Source of the DNA: Archivesica marissinica
Lineage: Eukaryota > Mollusca > Bivalvia > Venerida > Vesicomyidae
Direction of reading: 5' to 3'
Length of the DNA: 64,000 bases
NCBI GenBank assembly: GCA_014843695.1
Contig: CM026387.1
Coordinates: 77,068,106-77,132,105 of the forward strand
In this document: piece after piece, positions 11,664-24,243 of the stretch
How positions within the stretch are numbered: position 1 is the first letter of the stretch
How the letters are laid out: the number at the start of each line of letters is the position of its first letter
Notes under the pieces: model-generated
Seen by the model: only the letters and a program-made list of their open reading frames with translations
Database searches by the model: none
Told to the model about the DNA's origin: nothing
Translations under genes and position numbers: made by a program

Positions 11664-11714
11664 GTAAAAAAGTTTGAAGAGGAGAGGAAGAAAGATGATT
11701 CTAGTCATACACAT
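11664..11714 (+). CDS. SASH1: Probable upstream exon of the SASH1-like gene
   Basis: A 51-bp candidate exon, phase 0 at both ends, between the acceptor TATACCTGCAG and the donor GTAAGTAC. It encodes VKKFEEERKKDDSSHTH. This charged stretch resembles the basic/acidic linker upstream of the SLY region in SASH1 proteins (family knowledge; similarity is short). Its phase fits the exon at 31240, giving one continuous frame. The donor lies inside the first unit of the 38-bp array, so many identical donor-like sites follow. It could be chance; transcript evidence would decide. Confidence 0.5.
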
Positions 11715-13918
11715 GTAAGTACCACAAGTCCTGGATACTACATTATACACATGTAAATACCCCAAGTCCTGAATAATACATCATACACATTGTAAGTACC
11801 CCAAGTCATGGATACTACATCATACACATGTAAGTACCACAAGTCATGGATACTACATCATACACATGTAAGTACCCCAAGTCATGGATACTACATCATA
11901 CACATGTAAGTACCCCAAGTCATGGATACTGCATCATACACATGTAAGTACCACAAGTCATGGATACTACATCATACACATGTAAGTACCCCAATTCATG
12001 GATACTACATCATACACATGTAAGTACCCCAAGTCATGGATACTACATCATACACATGTAAGTACCCCAAGTCATGGATACTACATCATACACATGTAAG
12101 TACCACAAGTCATGGATACTACATCATACACATGTAAGTACCCCAATTCATGGATACTACATCATACACATGTAAGTACCCCAAGTCATGGATACTACAT
12201 CATACACATGTAAGTACCCCAAGTCATGGATACTACATCATACACATGTAAGTACCACAAGTCATGGATACTACATCATACACATGTAAGTACCCCAATT
12301 CATGGATACTACATCATACACATGTAAGTACCCCAAGTCATGGATACTACATCATACACATGTAAGTACCCCAAGTCATGGATACTACATCATACACATG
12401 TAAGTACCACAAGTCATGGATACTACATCATACACATGTAAGTACCACAAGTCATGGATACTACATCATACACCTGTATGTACCCCAAGTCATGGATACT
12501 ACATCATACATATGTATGTACCCCAAGTCATGGATACTACATCATACACCTGTATGTACCCCAAGTCATGGATACTACATCATACACATGTAAGTACCCC
12601 AAGTCCTGGATACTACATCATACACCTGTATGTACCACAAGTCTTGGATACTACATCATACACCTGTAAGTACCACAAGTCCTGGATACTATATCATACA
12701 CATGTAAGTACCCCAAGTCCTGGATACTACATCATACACCTGTATGTACCCCAAGTCCTGGATACTACATCATACACATGTAAGTACCACAAGTCCTGGA
12801 TACTACATCATACACATGTATGTACCACAAGTCATGGATACTACATCATACACATGTATGTACCACAAGTCATGGATACTACATCATACACCTGTATGTA
12901 CCACAAGTCATGGATACTACATCATACACATGTAAGTACCCCAAGTCCTGGATACTACATCATACACCTGTATGTACCACAAGTCTTGGATACTACATCA
13001 TACACATGTATGTACCACAAGTCATGGATACTCACATGTAAGTACCACAGGTCCTGGATACTATATCATACACATGTAAGTACCACAAGTCCTGGATACT
13101 ACATCATACACATGTAAGTACCCCACGTCATGGATACTACATCATACACATGTAAGTACCCCAAGTCATGGATACTACATCATACACATGTAAGTACCAC
13201 AAGTCCTGGATACTACATCATACACATGTAAGTACCCCACGTCATGGATACTACATCATACACATGTAAGTACCACAAGTCCTGGATACTACATCATACA
13301 CATGTAAGTACCCCACGTCATGGATACTACATCATACACATGTAAGTACCCCAAGTCCTGGATACTACATCATACACATGTAAGTACCCCAAGTCCTGGA
13401 TACTACATCATACACATGTAAGTACCCAAAGTCCTGGATACTACATCATACACATGTAAGTACCACAAGTCCTGGATACTACATCATACACATGTAAGTA
13501 CCCAAAGTCCTGGATACTACATCATACACATGTAAGTACCCAAAGTCCTGGATACTACATCATACACATGTAAGTACCCCAAGTCATGGATACTACATCA
13601 TACACATGTAAGTACCACAAGTCCTGGATACTACATCATACACATGTATGTACCCAAGTCTTGGATACTACATCATACACATGTAAGTACCCCAAGTCCT
13701 GGATACTACATCATACACCTGTAAGTACCCCAAGTCCTGGATACTACATTATACACATGTAAGTACCCCAAGTCCTGAATAATACATCATACACATGTAA
13801 GTACCCCAAGTCATGGATACTACATCATACACCTGTAAGTACCACAAGTCATGGATACTACATCATACACCTGTAAGTACCCCAAGTCATGGATACTACA
13901 TCATACACCTGTATGTAT
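11707..13918. repeat. 38-bp tandem array with donor-like motif
   Basis: About 58 copies of a unit containing CACATGTAAGTACC and CATGGATACTACATCATACA. Early units are CAAGTCATGG, later ones mix CATGG and CCTGG, and a central block (12470-13010) carries GTATGTACC. Open frames of 60-233 codons within it are repeat artefacts. Confidence 0.97.
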
Positions 13919-14350
13919 TGATGGCACAGTTTGTAGAATGGTCAGATTGTATAACAATTGCTAGGGGATGGTGACGTGGCTATGTAGGTTCAAAACCTTT
14001 TATATGCCCAGGCCTCGACAAATTTTTAATTTCTTACTCGTCCTACTGGGCAAGTGATGCCACAGTTCCACTTGTCCAGATTAGACCACCACTTGTCCAG
14101 ATTGGACCACCACTCGTCCAGATTGGACCACCACTCGTCCCATGTATTTTAGGAAAATGTAAAAATCGTCAGAATTGCCCTTTAATTTATTAATAGTGCA
14201 ATCATGTCACTACATGTATTTAGAATGTTGATCAAGGTACACAAACTAGCATGGTTTATATTCGTGTGGTTTATACACATTTTTATTCAGAAACAAAATT
14301 AACTAAGACTTGTAATCAACTCGCTTGTCGAGGATACATGTAGTAATGCA
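13919..14350. other. Unassigned intronic DNA with a 21-bp short repeat
   Basis: Near 14068-14140, about 3.5 copies of a 21-bp unit CCACTTGTCCAGATTGGACC are present. The rest is AT-rich and no exon is recognised. Confidence 0.6.
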
Positions 14351-14641
14351 ATTTTTTTTTTTTACGTTTATTTATCGTCGCTACCGGTTGCCCATATGAG
14401 CGACGCCTCCTGAAGAGATTAGTTATTTTAGATTTTGGAGGATAATGCATGATACAGACAGAGACCCATTCCAGAATCTCCCCTGGTTCTTTTACGTGCA
14501 CGGTGTAAAGCACCGACACGAGACCTCAGTTTAACGTCCCATCTGAAAGACTGTTAATTTTATTAGGGTCAGACGGGGGATCGAACCTGCGATCCCTGGA
14601 TTACCAGTCCAACGTGTTACCACTGGACTACATATCCGTCT
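14351..14641 (-). mobile_element. tRNA-derived SINE, family A, full length
   Basis: Minus-strand copy with a tRNA-like head (GTAGTCCAGTGGTAACACG, then GGTTCGATCCCC), a body including TTTCAGATGGGACGTTAAAC, and an A-rich tail. The 11-bp direct repeat GTAATGCAATT flanks it (14343-14353 and 14642-14652), as expected for target-primed insertion. Confidence 0.88.
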
Positions 14642-14652
14642 GTAATGCAATT

Positions 14653-15141
14653 ATTATTACATGACACATTCTATATATTATGCCTAAACAATTGTATACT
14701 GAATCTCAAAATAGAATCTGGAGAGATAATTGTTTGAGACGAGTACTCGAGTACCAATTTACTTCTCGAGTATGTGCACCGATTACTCAATTACTTGTTT
14801 ATCCCTATTATGGACTTACCATAGATAATAAACATGAGGGGGAATTCAGTTTGATGGTGTATGTGAGAAGATAGAACTATTTAGATTGGAATCTGGTTAT
14901 TTCATCAAGCAATAAGTTCCACAAACATCACCCGCTGTTATAATGTTATCATAATATAACTATAATGTATTTGTAATATGAAAAAAACAGAAGATCTGTT
15001 TGAAGTTATGAACAGAGTTACGTATGTATTATTTTTTGCGCTTAAATGTTTTGACATAATTTTAGAAGCAGTTTTTTTCAATGTACAAATATGGTGGGTG
15101 GTATGGGTTTTACTTTAGTATGTGGGATGGTATTTACAGTC
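14653..15141. other. Unassigned intronic DNA
   Basis: AT-rich. A 64-codon open frame at 14680 has no recognisable domain or splice context. Nothing else seen. Confidence 0.5.
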
Positions 15142-15320
15142 TACATCCGCTATGTCGAATTCCGTGGGAACATCCAAAATACTTTGACATAACCGAAGTT
15201 TGACTTAACGAAATTCGATATAAATGGAGCTAGTTATATGTAAAATGATAGTGTCTGAAACGGGACTTTGATCTGATAACAGTAGAATTCGACATAGCCG
15301 ACTTTGACATAACGGATGTA
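15142..15320. mobile_element. Inverted-repeat MITE, TACATCCG termini
   Basis: 179-bp element from TACATCCGCTATGTCGAATT to GACATAACGGATGTA. The inverted ends are imperfect, and an internal TTCGATATAAATGGAG is visible. Superfamily not determined. Confidence 0.7.
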
Positions 15321-15505
15321 CTTTGGTAGGTGATGTGGGTTTTACTTTGTGAGAAGATTTTGCAAAACAAGGTTACCCCAGTAACAGTATTTGTGTAACA
15401 TAAAATATACATACTATGTGCATCTGTAATACATGGACATTAGCAAACCAGTGTATTTTTCTGAATTTTTGAAAAATTAGTGCAAATATGCCTTATAGAG
15501 GTATA

Positions 15506-15774
15506 TCCGCCTCCGTGGTCGAGTGGTTACAGTCGCTGACTTGTATACATACCACTGTAACCTATCATCACTGATGGTCACGGGTTCGAGCCCCGCTCAG
15601 GCCGTGTCTCATTTATATGAAAAAGTTGGCAGTTTCTTACGGAGGTTGGTGCACCCAAGTACTGGTTAACCGCTGGAGCCTGCCCAGGAAAGGTGTTGTT
15701 AGGTAAACTGCCCGCCGGCGATATAGCCCAAAATGGTGCTGATGCAGGCGTAAAACCCGAAATATAACATATAA
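15506..15774 (+). mobile_element. tRNA-derived SINE, family D
   Basis: Head TCCGCCTCCGTGGTCGAGTG (A box) and GGGTTCGAGCCCCGC (B box), with a long arm between them as in class II tRNAs. The body contains GCCCGCCGGCGATATAGCCC. A perfect 14-bp target duplication CTTATAGAGGTATA lies at 15492-15505 and 15775-15788. Confidence 0.93.
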
Positions 15775-15788
15775 CTTATAGAGGTATA

Positions 15789-16321
15789 GTCTATATATAA
15801 TTAGCTTCATATGGGCAGATTAGGCTGTAATTCACAGGGGTTAAAATTAGCAAACCACTATATACAAAGCAATGGGTAATTTTGTAAGCGAGTATCCATA
15901 TAGGGAGGTAGGTACATTGTGTAGTTAACAAACGTAATTTATCAAAATCCAGTTCTTTTGTGTGAAGATCTACACAATTTTACTTGTAAAATCTATTATG
16001 ACTGAAAAATGAATGAAGACTTCTACTCATTCACTACTTGGAATATCGTGATGTGTGGCACATTCTATGTAAGCATATATATATGCAGCTTTAAAGCGAC
16101 ACTACATCGGTGAACACACAAATTTCTACAGTTATTATTATTATTATTATTATAGCGAGTAATTGTTTTCCAAATATTTGCCTCAAAAAGTGAATATTTG
16201 AACTAATTAACTGATTAATTAACATCCATGCATAATACAACGCATGTATCCTGAATTTATTGCACAGATTTACCGTTATATCTCACATTTGTGTCTATGC
16301 ATATTTATTTTATTTTTAAAA
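15789..16321. other. Unassigned intronic DNA
   Basis: AT-rich, with a short TTA microsatellite near 16135-16153. No exon or element recognised. Confidence 0.5.
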
Positions 16322-17137
16322 TACCGTATTTAGCTATGTATAGTGCACTATCGTGTATAATGCGCACCCACGATTTGGCACGAAAATCGGGGGGGAAAAC
16401 TAATTTCCGATGCACGTGAACAACGCAATTTTCCAAGTCAAAATTTAACATTTCTCAAGAATCGCTAAAAATTGTGCTCCGTGATTTTTGCAACTTATAT
16501 TAATCACTCGAGATACCCTATCGAGGAACGGTAATGCACTCAGGCACACCTGCTCAAATTTCTCGACACGTTCTCAAACATCTCAACACGTTCTCAAACA
16601 TGTCAGCAGATGCTCAAGCTTCTCAACACGTGTAGCCTACCTAATTAACTGCGACCCATTGTGAAAGGTTTGTCGAAATTAATTATCACTACAAACAATT
16701 GAAATACTGCAGCCAAAAAAGTTTTTTTTTTATGCAATGCATTGTACATTGTACAGCAAAGTACGGGAAATATTACATACGATAAAACCATGTGATGTTA
16801 TCAAATCGCCATTTTTTTATGCATTTACTAATTTCAATTAAATTCTTCAAAATTTGCCAAAATAAACGCAATATATGCTAATTTTGTGGTCTTATTCATT
16901 TCATTTATTTATATAGACTATCGGCAACTGGTTTTAATAGCTAGTTTATAACATTTGTCGAATGTAACAAATTATAGAATGACTGTGGGCCATTCGGGTC
17001 GAATTTCACGAAATATTTGTCAATTTTGGTCCGGAAGAAAATGTCCTGATGTCTGTACTGGTGTATAATGCGCAGTAGATAAAATGGATGAGGATTTCAG
17101 TAAGAAATGTGCGCACTATACATAGCTAAATACGGTA
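16322..17137. mobile_element. Non-autonomous DNA transposon, TACCGTATTTAGC ends
   Basis: Left end TACCGTATTTAGCTATGTAT and right end ATACATAGCTAAATACGGTA are near-perfect inverted repeats about 25 bp long, enclosing 816 bp. ATAATGCGCA-type motifs lie near both ends. No transposase frame. A fragment of SINE-like tail (CAACTTATATTAATCACTC) lies inside near 16490. Confidence 0.8.
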
Positions 17138-17345
17138 AATATTTTATTTTTTAGACTAATCTGATTTAAACTCTAAACGACTGTACATGCCTTTAGTATA
17201 GAATTCAATGGTAAACAAATGTCAATTCAGGAGCGTGGCTGACCGCTATATGAAATATCCTACTTTCACTTGTGAGAGTTTGTGGACCACAAAAACACAG
17301 TTTATTGATTCAGTGTTAGTGTTCGAATTATTTCAGAAGCATTAT

Positions 17346-17525
17346 TTATTTGCAATGTAATGTCACTTTAAATATTAATTATTTATTTGCAATGTAATGT
17401 CACTTTAAATATTAATTATTTATTTGCAATGTAATTTTACTTTAAATATTAATTATTTATTTGCAATGTAATGTCACTTTAAATATTAATTATTTATTTG
17501 CAATGTAATGTCACTTTAAATATTA
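17346..17525. repeat. 37-bp tandem array x5
   Basis: Five copies of an AT-rich unit containing TGCAATGTAATGTCACTTTA. It directly adjoins the 83-bp array. Confidence 0.9.
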
Positions 17526-17536
17526 GGTATTCTTAT

Positions 17537-17953
17537 TAGCGCAGTTACTTCAACAATTTCATTGACTAAGTAATATCTGTACATCAGTCTTTAGGGTGCA
17601 GTACCAAGATATAAACTATTAGTGCAGTTACCTCAACAATTTCATTGACTAAGTAATATCTGTACATCAGTCTTTAGGGTGCAGTACCAAGATATAAACT
17701 ATTAGTGCAGTTACTTCAACAATTTCATTGACTAAGTAATATCTGTACATGAGTCTTTAGGGTGAAGTACCAAGATATAAACTATTAGTGCAGTTACTTC
17801 AACAATTTCATTGACTAAGTAATATCTGTACATCAGTCTTTAGGGTGCAGTACCAAGCTATAAACTATTAGTGCAGTTACTTCAACAATTTCATTGACTA
17901 AGTAATATCTGTACATCAGTCTTTAGGGTGCAGTACCAAGATATAAACTATTA
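17537..17953. repeat. 83-bp tandem array x5
   Basis: Five nearly identical 83-bp units containing CAGTTACTTCAACAATTTCA and CTTTAGGGTGCAGTACCAAG. The array is broken at its 3' end by a family C SINE. Confidence 0.94.
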
Positions 17954-18175
17954 GCTATAGCGCAGTGGTTAACATGCTCGCTTCTCACCAATGCAACCCG
18001 TGTTCGATCCTCGGACCGGGAAGTATGTGAGATGGTACGGTGGTCGCAAGATCGGACAGGTGGGTTTTCTCCGGGTACTCTGGTTTCCCCCACATATAAG
18101 CTTTCATCCGTGCCAACGAGAGTGATTAATATAAGTTGTTAAAACTTGCTTTGCAATCGGTGTAAAATAAATGAA
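17954..18175 (+). mobile_element. tRNA-derived SINE, family C
   Basis: AGCGCAGTGGTTAACATGCT head, B box GTTCGATCCTCGG, body GGTGGGTTTTCTCCGGGTAC, tail AGTGATTAATATAAGTTGTT. The very 5' end of the head is trimmed. Confidence 0.82.
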
Positions 18176-18347
18176 GCTTAAACTAAAAACAAATGATCCT
18201 GAACAGTTGCTTATTGTATTTCAACTGATATCAAACATGTGTATTGCAAGATGGCTTCTTTTCTTCTTTTTCTTCTTTTATTTACTCAAATAATTACAAA
18301 TATTTACAAGAATAATACATGATTATCAATGATAAATACATACATAC

Positions 18348-18535
18348 CGTCTCCGTGGCCTAGTGGTTAAGATCGTTCTGATATGGCCGGTTGGTGAGCC
18401 GCCAGTTAGTTAAATAATGGTTACCGAGTGCATACAAGCATAGGACTTGGGAAGTACTGATGTTCATAAAAAGAGGTGTCTCATAAGTCAGAAATGGCTG
18501 GCCCTTTAAATAGGGATGACACTATAATAAACAAA
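18348..18535 (+). mobile_element. tRNA-like SINE fragment (fifth type)
   Basis: Begins TACCGTCTCCGTGGCCTAGT, an A-box-like sequence as in tRNA heads, but no clear B box. The body does not match families A-D. The assignment is tentative. Confidence 0.4.
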
Positions 18536-18644
18536 CACTTTACATACATGATACAAACTACTACTATGATATAGTTAATAATGTACATGTATGCATATAA
18601 TATTATATAGCTGCAATTTTATATTTCATTATGTTCATATATTA

Positions 18645-18885
18645 GTTTATACCAATTTAATTTAGCTCGATTGCGAAGCAAGTTCCTACAACTTATATTA
18701 ATCACTCTCGAGACCTCATTCCTGATGGAATCCATCGCCATGAGTGAGAGAGAAGAGACACTGTGGAATTTAAATGCCATGCCTTAGGACACAATCATAA
18801 CAGCTCCAGAGGGGCTTGAATTCTGAGCCTTTCACACCTGAAGCGAACGCTCATCCACTGCGCTATCACGACTTCCACTGTTCAT
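18645..18885 (-). mobile_element. tRNA-derived SINE, family B
   Basis: Reverse copy with the tail GTTTATACCAATTTAATTTAG and the body GGCATGGCATTTAAATTCCA on the minus strand. The B box is degenerate. Confidence 0.75.
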
Positions 18886-18931
18886 ATATTAACATTTTTC
18901 ATTCTGTTTTGGCTAATAATGTATGCCTTAA

Positions 18932-19142
18932 CCCTTTGCCTGCTGAGTAAATAAAATCACATTTGCAAACAACATAGATCCAGATCAGGATCCATGTTGT
19001 TTGCTATTCAGCCAAGTGTTTTAGCTCCACTATCCGAATAGCAAACAGCATAGAGCCTGATCAGACGGCACGTTCTGTGCCGTCTGATCTGGCTCTATGC
19101 TGTTTGCAAAGGTGATTTTATCTGCCGCTAGCATGCAAAGAG
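18932..19142. mobile_element. TTAA hairpin MITE, CCCTTTGCCTGCT terminus
   Basis: Follows TTAA (18928-18931) and ends GCATGCAAAGAG before TTAT, a decayed TTAA. The interior holds two hairpins, ACATAGATCCAGATCAG with its complement and TAGAGCCTGATCAGACGG with its complement. Relatives are at 24244, 28100 and 43717. Confidence 0.83.
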
Positions 19143-19146
19143 TTAT

Positions 19147-19785
19147 AATATAGGGAGTCCTATTTTGATAAAGAACAAATTCATTTCAGAATTCTCGGAA
19201 GCTTCCATTTTGTAGCCTGAAACAATGGCAAACTATCTACTTCCATCACCAATTTAGAAAACCAATTAAATAATAACATTATACTATTGTCCCTTCAAGC
19301 AATACAACTTGTCCATATTGACTCTGAACTATAAAATCAGTCCCTGTACCATAAATAGATTATATCTACCAGGATTTTATAGCAATTCTATGATCCTCTG
19401 CCATAATATTCAAACATTTTCTCTAAACTTAATTACAGTGTCTGTACTATGAACCTGTTTGAAGTGAAAGGGCAGATATTTTTAATTGAGAAATTATTGA
19501 AGCAAAATAAGCCCTGTTTCACTGTTGCACATGCCATATTGTGTAATATTGTTTCATGTGTAATATTGTTTCATGTGTAATATTGTTATATGTGTAATAT
19601 TGTTTCATGTGTAATATTGTTACAGGTGTAATATTGTTAAGCACATAATATTGAGAGAATTATGTCCAACCTTACATTTGTTGTTCCAATGACCTGCTGG
19701 ACCCCTATTGAGGTTTTGGATCGAGTGTACTACCATTCCCCCATGCATGAGCCTGCCATATAGCAGAAGGCTATATGCATCATCA
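19147..19785. other. Unassigned intronic DNA
   Basis: AT-rich. Near 19535-19640 a short degenerate repeat TGTGTAATATTGTTTCA occurs about five times. No exon recognised. Confidence 0.6.
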
Positions 19786-21060
19786 CATGATGTAGCCCCC
19801 ACAAGCCATGCCCAGCCCCTTACAATATGCATATAATCCATCCTGTAGCCACCACCAGCCATGCCCAGCCCCTTACAATATGCATCATGTAGCCACCACC
19901 AGCCATGCCCAGCCCCTTACAATATGCATATAATCCATCCTGTAGCCACCACCAGCCATGCCCAGCCCCTTACAATATGCATCATGTAGCCACCACCAGC
20001 CATGCCCAGCCCCTTACAATATGCATCATGTAGCCACTATTAACCCCACCCAGCCATGTTCACACCCTTCATTGTGCATCATCCATCCTGTAGCCACCAC
20101 CAGCCATGCCCAGCCCTTACAATATGCATCATGTAGCCATCACCAGCCATGCCCAGCCCTTTACAATAGGCATCATGTAGCCATCACCAGCCATGCCCAG
20201 CCCTACATTGTGCATCATCCATCCTGTAGCCACCACCAGCCATGCCCAGCCCCTTACAATATGCATCATGTAGCCATCACCAGCCATGCCCTTACATTGT
20301 GCATCATCCATCCTGTAGCCACCACCAGCCATGCCCAGCCCCTTACAATATGCATCATGTAGCCATCACCAGCCATGCCCAGCCCCTTACATTGTGAATC
20401 ATCCATCCTGTAGCCACCACCAGCCATGCCAGCCCTTACATTGTGCAGCATCCATCCTGTAGCCACTACCAGCCATGCCCAGCCCTTACATTGTGCATCA
20501 TCCATCCTGTAGCCACCACCAGCCATGCCCAGCCCCTTACATTGTGAATCATCCATCCTGTAGCCACCACCAGCCATGCCCAGCCCCTTACATTTGCATC
20601 ATCCATCCTGTAGCCACCACCAGCCATGCCCAGCCCTTACATTGTGCATCATGTAGCCACCACCAGCCATGCCCAGCCCCTTACAATATGCATCATGTAG
20701 CCATCACCAGCCATGCCCAGCCCCTTACAATATGCATCATGTAGCCATCACCAGCCATGCCCAGCCCCTTACATTGTGCATCATCCATCTGTAGCCACCA
20801 CCAGCCATGCCCAGCCCCTTACATTGTGCATCATCCATCCTGTAGCCACCACCAGCCATGCCCAGCCCCTTACATTGTGCATCATCCATCCTGTAGCCAC
20901 CACCAGCCATGCCCAGCCCCTTACATTGTGCATCATCCATCCTGTAGCCACCACCAGCCATGCCCAGCCCCTTACATTGTGCATCATCCATCCTGTAGCC
21001 ACCACCAGCCATCCCCAGCCCCTTACATTGTGCATCATCCATCCTGTAGCCACCACCAGC
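19786..21060. repeat. 51/44-bp tandem array, C-rich
   Basis: About 26 units containing CACCAGCCATGCCCAGCCCC. Long units read TTACATTGTGCATCATCCAT before CCTGTAGCC, and short units read TTACAATATGCATCATGTAG. The short type dominates on the left and the long type on the right (20750-21060). Open frames on both strands come from the repeat. Confidence 0.95.
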
Positions 21061-21695
21061 TTTATATAACTGTGAAATTGGTGACAAGACATAAAACCAT
21101 AGTTTCACCATTACAGGTGACCTTGTATATATTTCTATCCGATATTTAATGAGCATAATCTTAATTTTAATATTTTTATATGATTTCATAAAATGTTATA
21201 TTATTATGTAGCTGGTTTTGTGTGTGCTCCTTTAAGACACATTTGTGATTTCCATTATGAACCTAATCTCACATCAGGGAGTAATGATTATCCGGAAATT
21301 TCTTGATTCTGAGAACAAGAAAAATGGTGACCAATCATTGCCACTCGAGTAATAAGACAATAATGATGGCACTTAACGATCGTGGGCGTAGTAGTAGAAC
21401 CTTGGGGAACATTCTGAATATCAGCATCTTTTTTTATAATTTCAGAAATTAATTTTGTTCTCAAATTTGTAGGAGCATTCATTTCCAATGTAGTTGTGCA
21501 ATGGAATTTTGTTTGCTAGTATTGCAAATTATTCTGTTATCAAACATAACCAATATATTTTATTTGCATGTACTTTTAAATAGATTGTAGCAATAGCTTC
21601 GCGATCGTTGTAAAATAAATAAAGTATTAAAAAAAAAAAAATAGACATTATTGTAAAGAAAGCTTGAAATAAAGAGTAATTAAGATATACACGTA
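21061..21695. other. Unassigned intronic DNA
   Basis: AT-rich, with a short A-tract at 21628-21645 after TTGTAAAATAAATAAAG, probably the tail of a decayed SINE. No exon recognised. Confidence 0.55.
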
Positions 21696-21699
21696 TTAA

Positions 21700-21929
21700 C
21701 CCTTTCAACACCACAAACATCTAAATAGGCTTACAAAAAGCATAGATCCAGATGAGTCGGCTTATGACAAGCCGTCTCATCAGGATCTGCACTTTTTGCT
21801 AATATTGCTATTTTTAGACAAACTTACCCATTTTGATAAATGAGCTGGTCCAAATGTAATGTTCTTATTAATTTATTGGTCTAAAAATATCATGCACCAG
21901 TCCATGTCAGTTACTTGGTGTTGAATGGG
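21700..21929. mobile_element. TTAA MITE, CCCTTTCAACACCA termini
   Basis: Clean element: TTAA (21696-21699), CCCTTTCAACACCAC, then TTGGTGTTGAATGGG, then TTAA (21930-21933). An internal hairpin AGACGGCTTG-type stem lies near 21755-21790. 230 bp, non-coding. Confidence 0.9.
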
Positions 21930-21935
21930 TTAAGA

Positions 21936-22192
21936 AAATCAAAATCCAGGGATCGCAGGTTCGATCCCCCGTCTGACCCTAATAAAATTAACAGTCTTTC
22001 AGATGGGACTTTAAGCCGTGGTCTCGTGTCAGTGCTGTACACCGTCCATGTAAAAGAACCAGAGGAGACTCTGGAATGTGTCTCTGTCTGTATCATTGCA
22101 CTATCCTCCAAAAATCTAAAATGACTAATCTCTTCAGGAGGCGTCGCTCATATGGGCAACCGGTAGTGACGATAAATAAACGTAAAACACAC
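21936..22192 (+). mobile_element. tRNA-derived SINE, family A, 5'-truncated
   Basis: Starts within the tRNA-like head (ATCCAGGGATCGCAGGTTCG) just after the MITE above. It then follows the family A body to GACGATAAATAAACGTAAAA. The missing head suggests a truncated insertion or later deletion. Confidence 0.83.
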
Positions 22193-22263
22193 ATAACATT
22201 TAAATTGACTGTAGTGTTTACACATACAAGTTACTGCTTGACATACAGTCAAACCTGTCTTAA

Positions 22264-23460
22264 CCCTTTCCTTCATCGAGATTTAAGTTAATATACTATT
22301 ATATCTCCATACAAACGACAGCCATTTAACCCTTTCCTTCATCGAGATTTAAGTTAATATACTATTATATCTCCATACAAACGACAGCCATTTAACCCTT
22401 TCCTTCATCGAGATTTAAGTTAATATACTATTATATCTCCATACAAACGACAGCCATTTAACCCTTTCCTTCATAGAGATTTAGGTTAATATACTATTAT
22501 ATCTCCATACAAACGACAGCCATTTAACCCTTTCCTTCATAGAGATTTAGGTTAATATACTATTATATCTCCATACAAACGACAGCCATTTAACCCTTTC
22601 CTTCATTGAGATTTAAGTTAATATACTATTATATCTCCATACAAGCGACAGCCATTTAACTCTTTCCTTCATCGAGATTTAAGTTAATATACTATTATAT
22701 CTCCATACAAACGACAGCCATTTAACCCTTTCCTTCATAGAGATTTAGGTTAATATACTATTATATCTCCATACAAACGACAGCCATTTAACCCTTTCCT
22801 TCATCGAGATTTAAGTTAATATACTATTATATCTCCATACAAACACGACAGCCATTTAACCCTTTCCTTCATCGAGATTTAAGTTAATATACTATTATAT
22901 CTCCATTCAAACACGACAACCATTTAACCCTTTCCTTCATCGAGATTTAAGTTAATATACTATTATATCTCCATACAAACACTACAGCCATTTAACCCTT
23001 TCCTTCGTCGAGATTTAAGTTAATATACTATTATATCTCCATACAAACGACAGCCATTTAACCCTTTCCTTCATCGAGATTTAAGTTAATATACTATTAT
23101 ATCTCCATACAAACGACAGCCATTTAACCCTTTCCTTCATCGAGATTTAAGTTAATATACTATTATATCTCCATACAAACGACAGCCATTTAACCCTTTC
23201 CTTCATCAAGATTTAAGTTAATATACTATTATATCTCCATACAAACACGACAGCCATTTAACCCTTTCCTTCATCGAGATTTAAGTTAATATACTATTAT
23301 ATCTCCATACAAACGACAGCCATTTAACCCTTTCCTTCATCGAGATTTAAGTTAATATACTATTATATCTCTATACAAACGACAGCCATTTAACCCTTTC
23401 CTTCATCGAGATTTAAGTTAATATACTATTATATCTCCATACAAACGACAGCCATTTAGC
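22264..23460. repeat. 66-bp tandem array x18
   Basis: Unit runs from CCCTTTCCTTCATCGAG to CAAACGACAGCCATTTAA. The repeated segment is the left terminus of the surrounding MITE, so CCC ends preceded by TTAA recur every 66 bp. Confidence 0.95.
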
Positions 23461-23725
23461 TATCATGCAGTGGATAAGTAGTCGCCATATCTATCCCACC
23501 TCCATATATATTACTGGGACTACATGAGATTTAAGTTAATATACTATTATATCTCCATACAAACGACAGCCATTTAGCTATCATGCAGTGGATAAGTAGT
23601 CGCCATATCTATCCCACCTCCATAGATATTACTGGAACTACATGAGATTCTGGCCTTTATTATAAACATTGGTTTGACTACTACCTTGTCAATGGCGTCA
23701 AGAGGTGTTGCTATGAGGGAAAGGG
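22264..23725. mobile_element. piggyBac-like MITE expanded by an internal array
   Basis: Starts CCCTTTCCTTCATCGAG after TTAA (22260-22263) and ends CTATGAGGGAAAGGG before TTAT. It sits in a TTAA of the surrounding TA-flanked element. Most of its length is the 66-bp array. The right part (23460-23725) matches the family member at 5267-5466 in reverse. Confidence 0.83.
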
Positions 23726-23882
23726 TTATCAAGGGAATCACAAAAAGTGGCTGCTTAGAACAGGTGGCTGCTTAATAGAGTGCAAATGAATAATAAAACA
23801 ACATATTGGGAATCTGGAAACTGGCTGCTTAATACAGGTTGGCTGCTTAATGGAGGTGACCACTAACACAGGTTTAACTGTA

Positions 23883-24239
23883 CATACATACATACTGGTA
23901 TCTGCATCATCATCTAAGACGGCTACTTGATTTGTACTAACTCCAGACTCTACCTTGAAGGCTTCATTATCTGATACATAGAGATCATATCTGAAAGCTG
24001 GCTTTATACCATGTCATGAATATAGATAATTGTAGGTAATACTTGTAATATGATTTTGAATCAAGATACTACATCTTCATATCAAGTGCTTTCTTATTTC
24101 ATTGCTTAACCTGTGTCAGATTTTGAACCTTTGCTATATTTTGGTTGGAGTGTCTGTTTTAAAATAAGATTTGATTTCCATGTTCTTAGTGCTTGATATT
24201 GTGTTATAGTGAGTCTTAGTTTCATGTTATTGTAATTAT
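23883..24239. other. Unassigned intronic DNA
   Basis: AT-rich; no exon or element recognised. Confidence 0.5.
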
Positions 24240-24243
24240 TTAA

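Larger units (their letters stand above)
22246..23880. mobile_element. Tc1/mariner-like MITE carrying a TTAA MITE
   Basis: Begins CAGTCAAACCTGTCTTAA and ends ACAGGTTTAACTG, with TA on each side. TA plus CAGT...ACTG ends fit the Tc1/mariner superfamily. Without the inserted 1.46-kb TTAA element its body matches 24262-24452. No transposase. Confidence 0.85.

Noticed and set aside
14642..14900. 64-codon open frame at 14680
   Set aside because: No domain, no splice context, ordinary length for chance in this composition.
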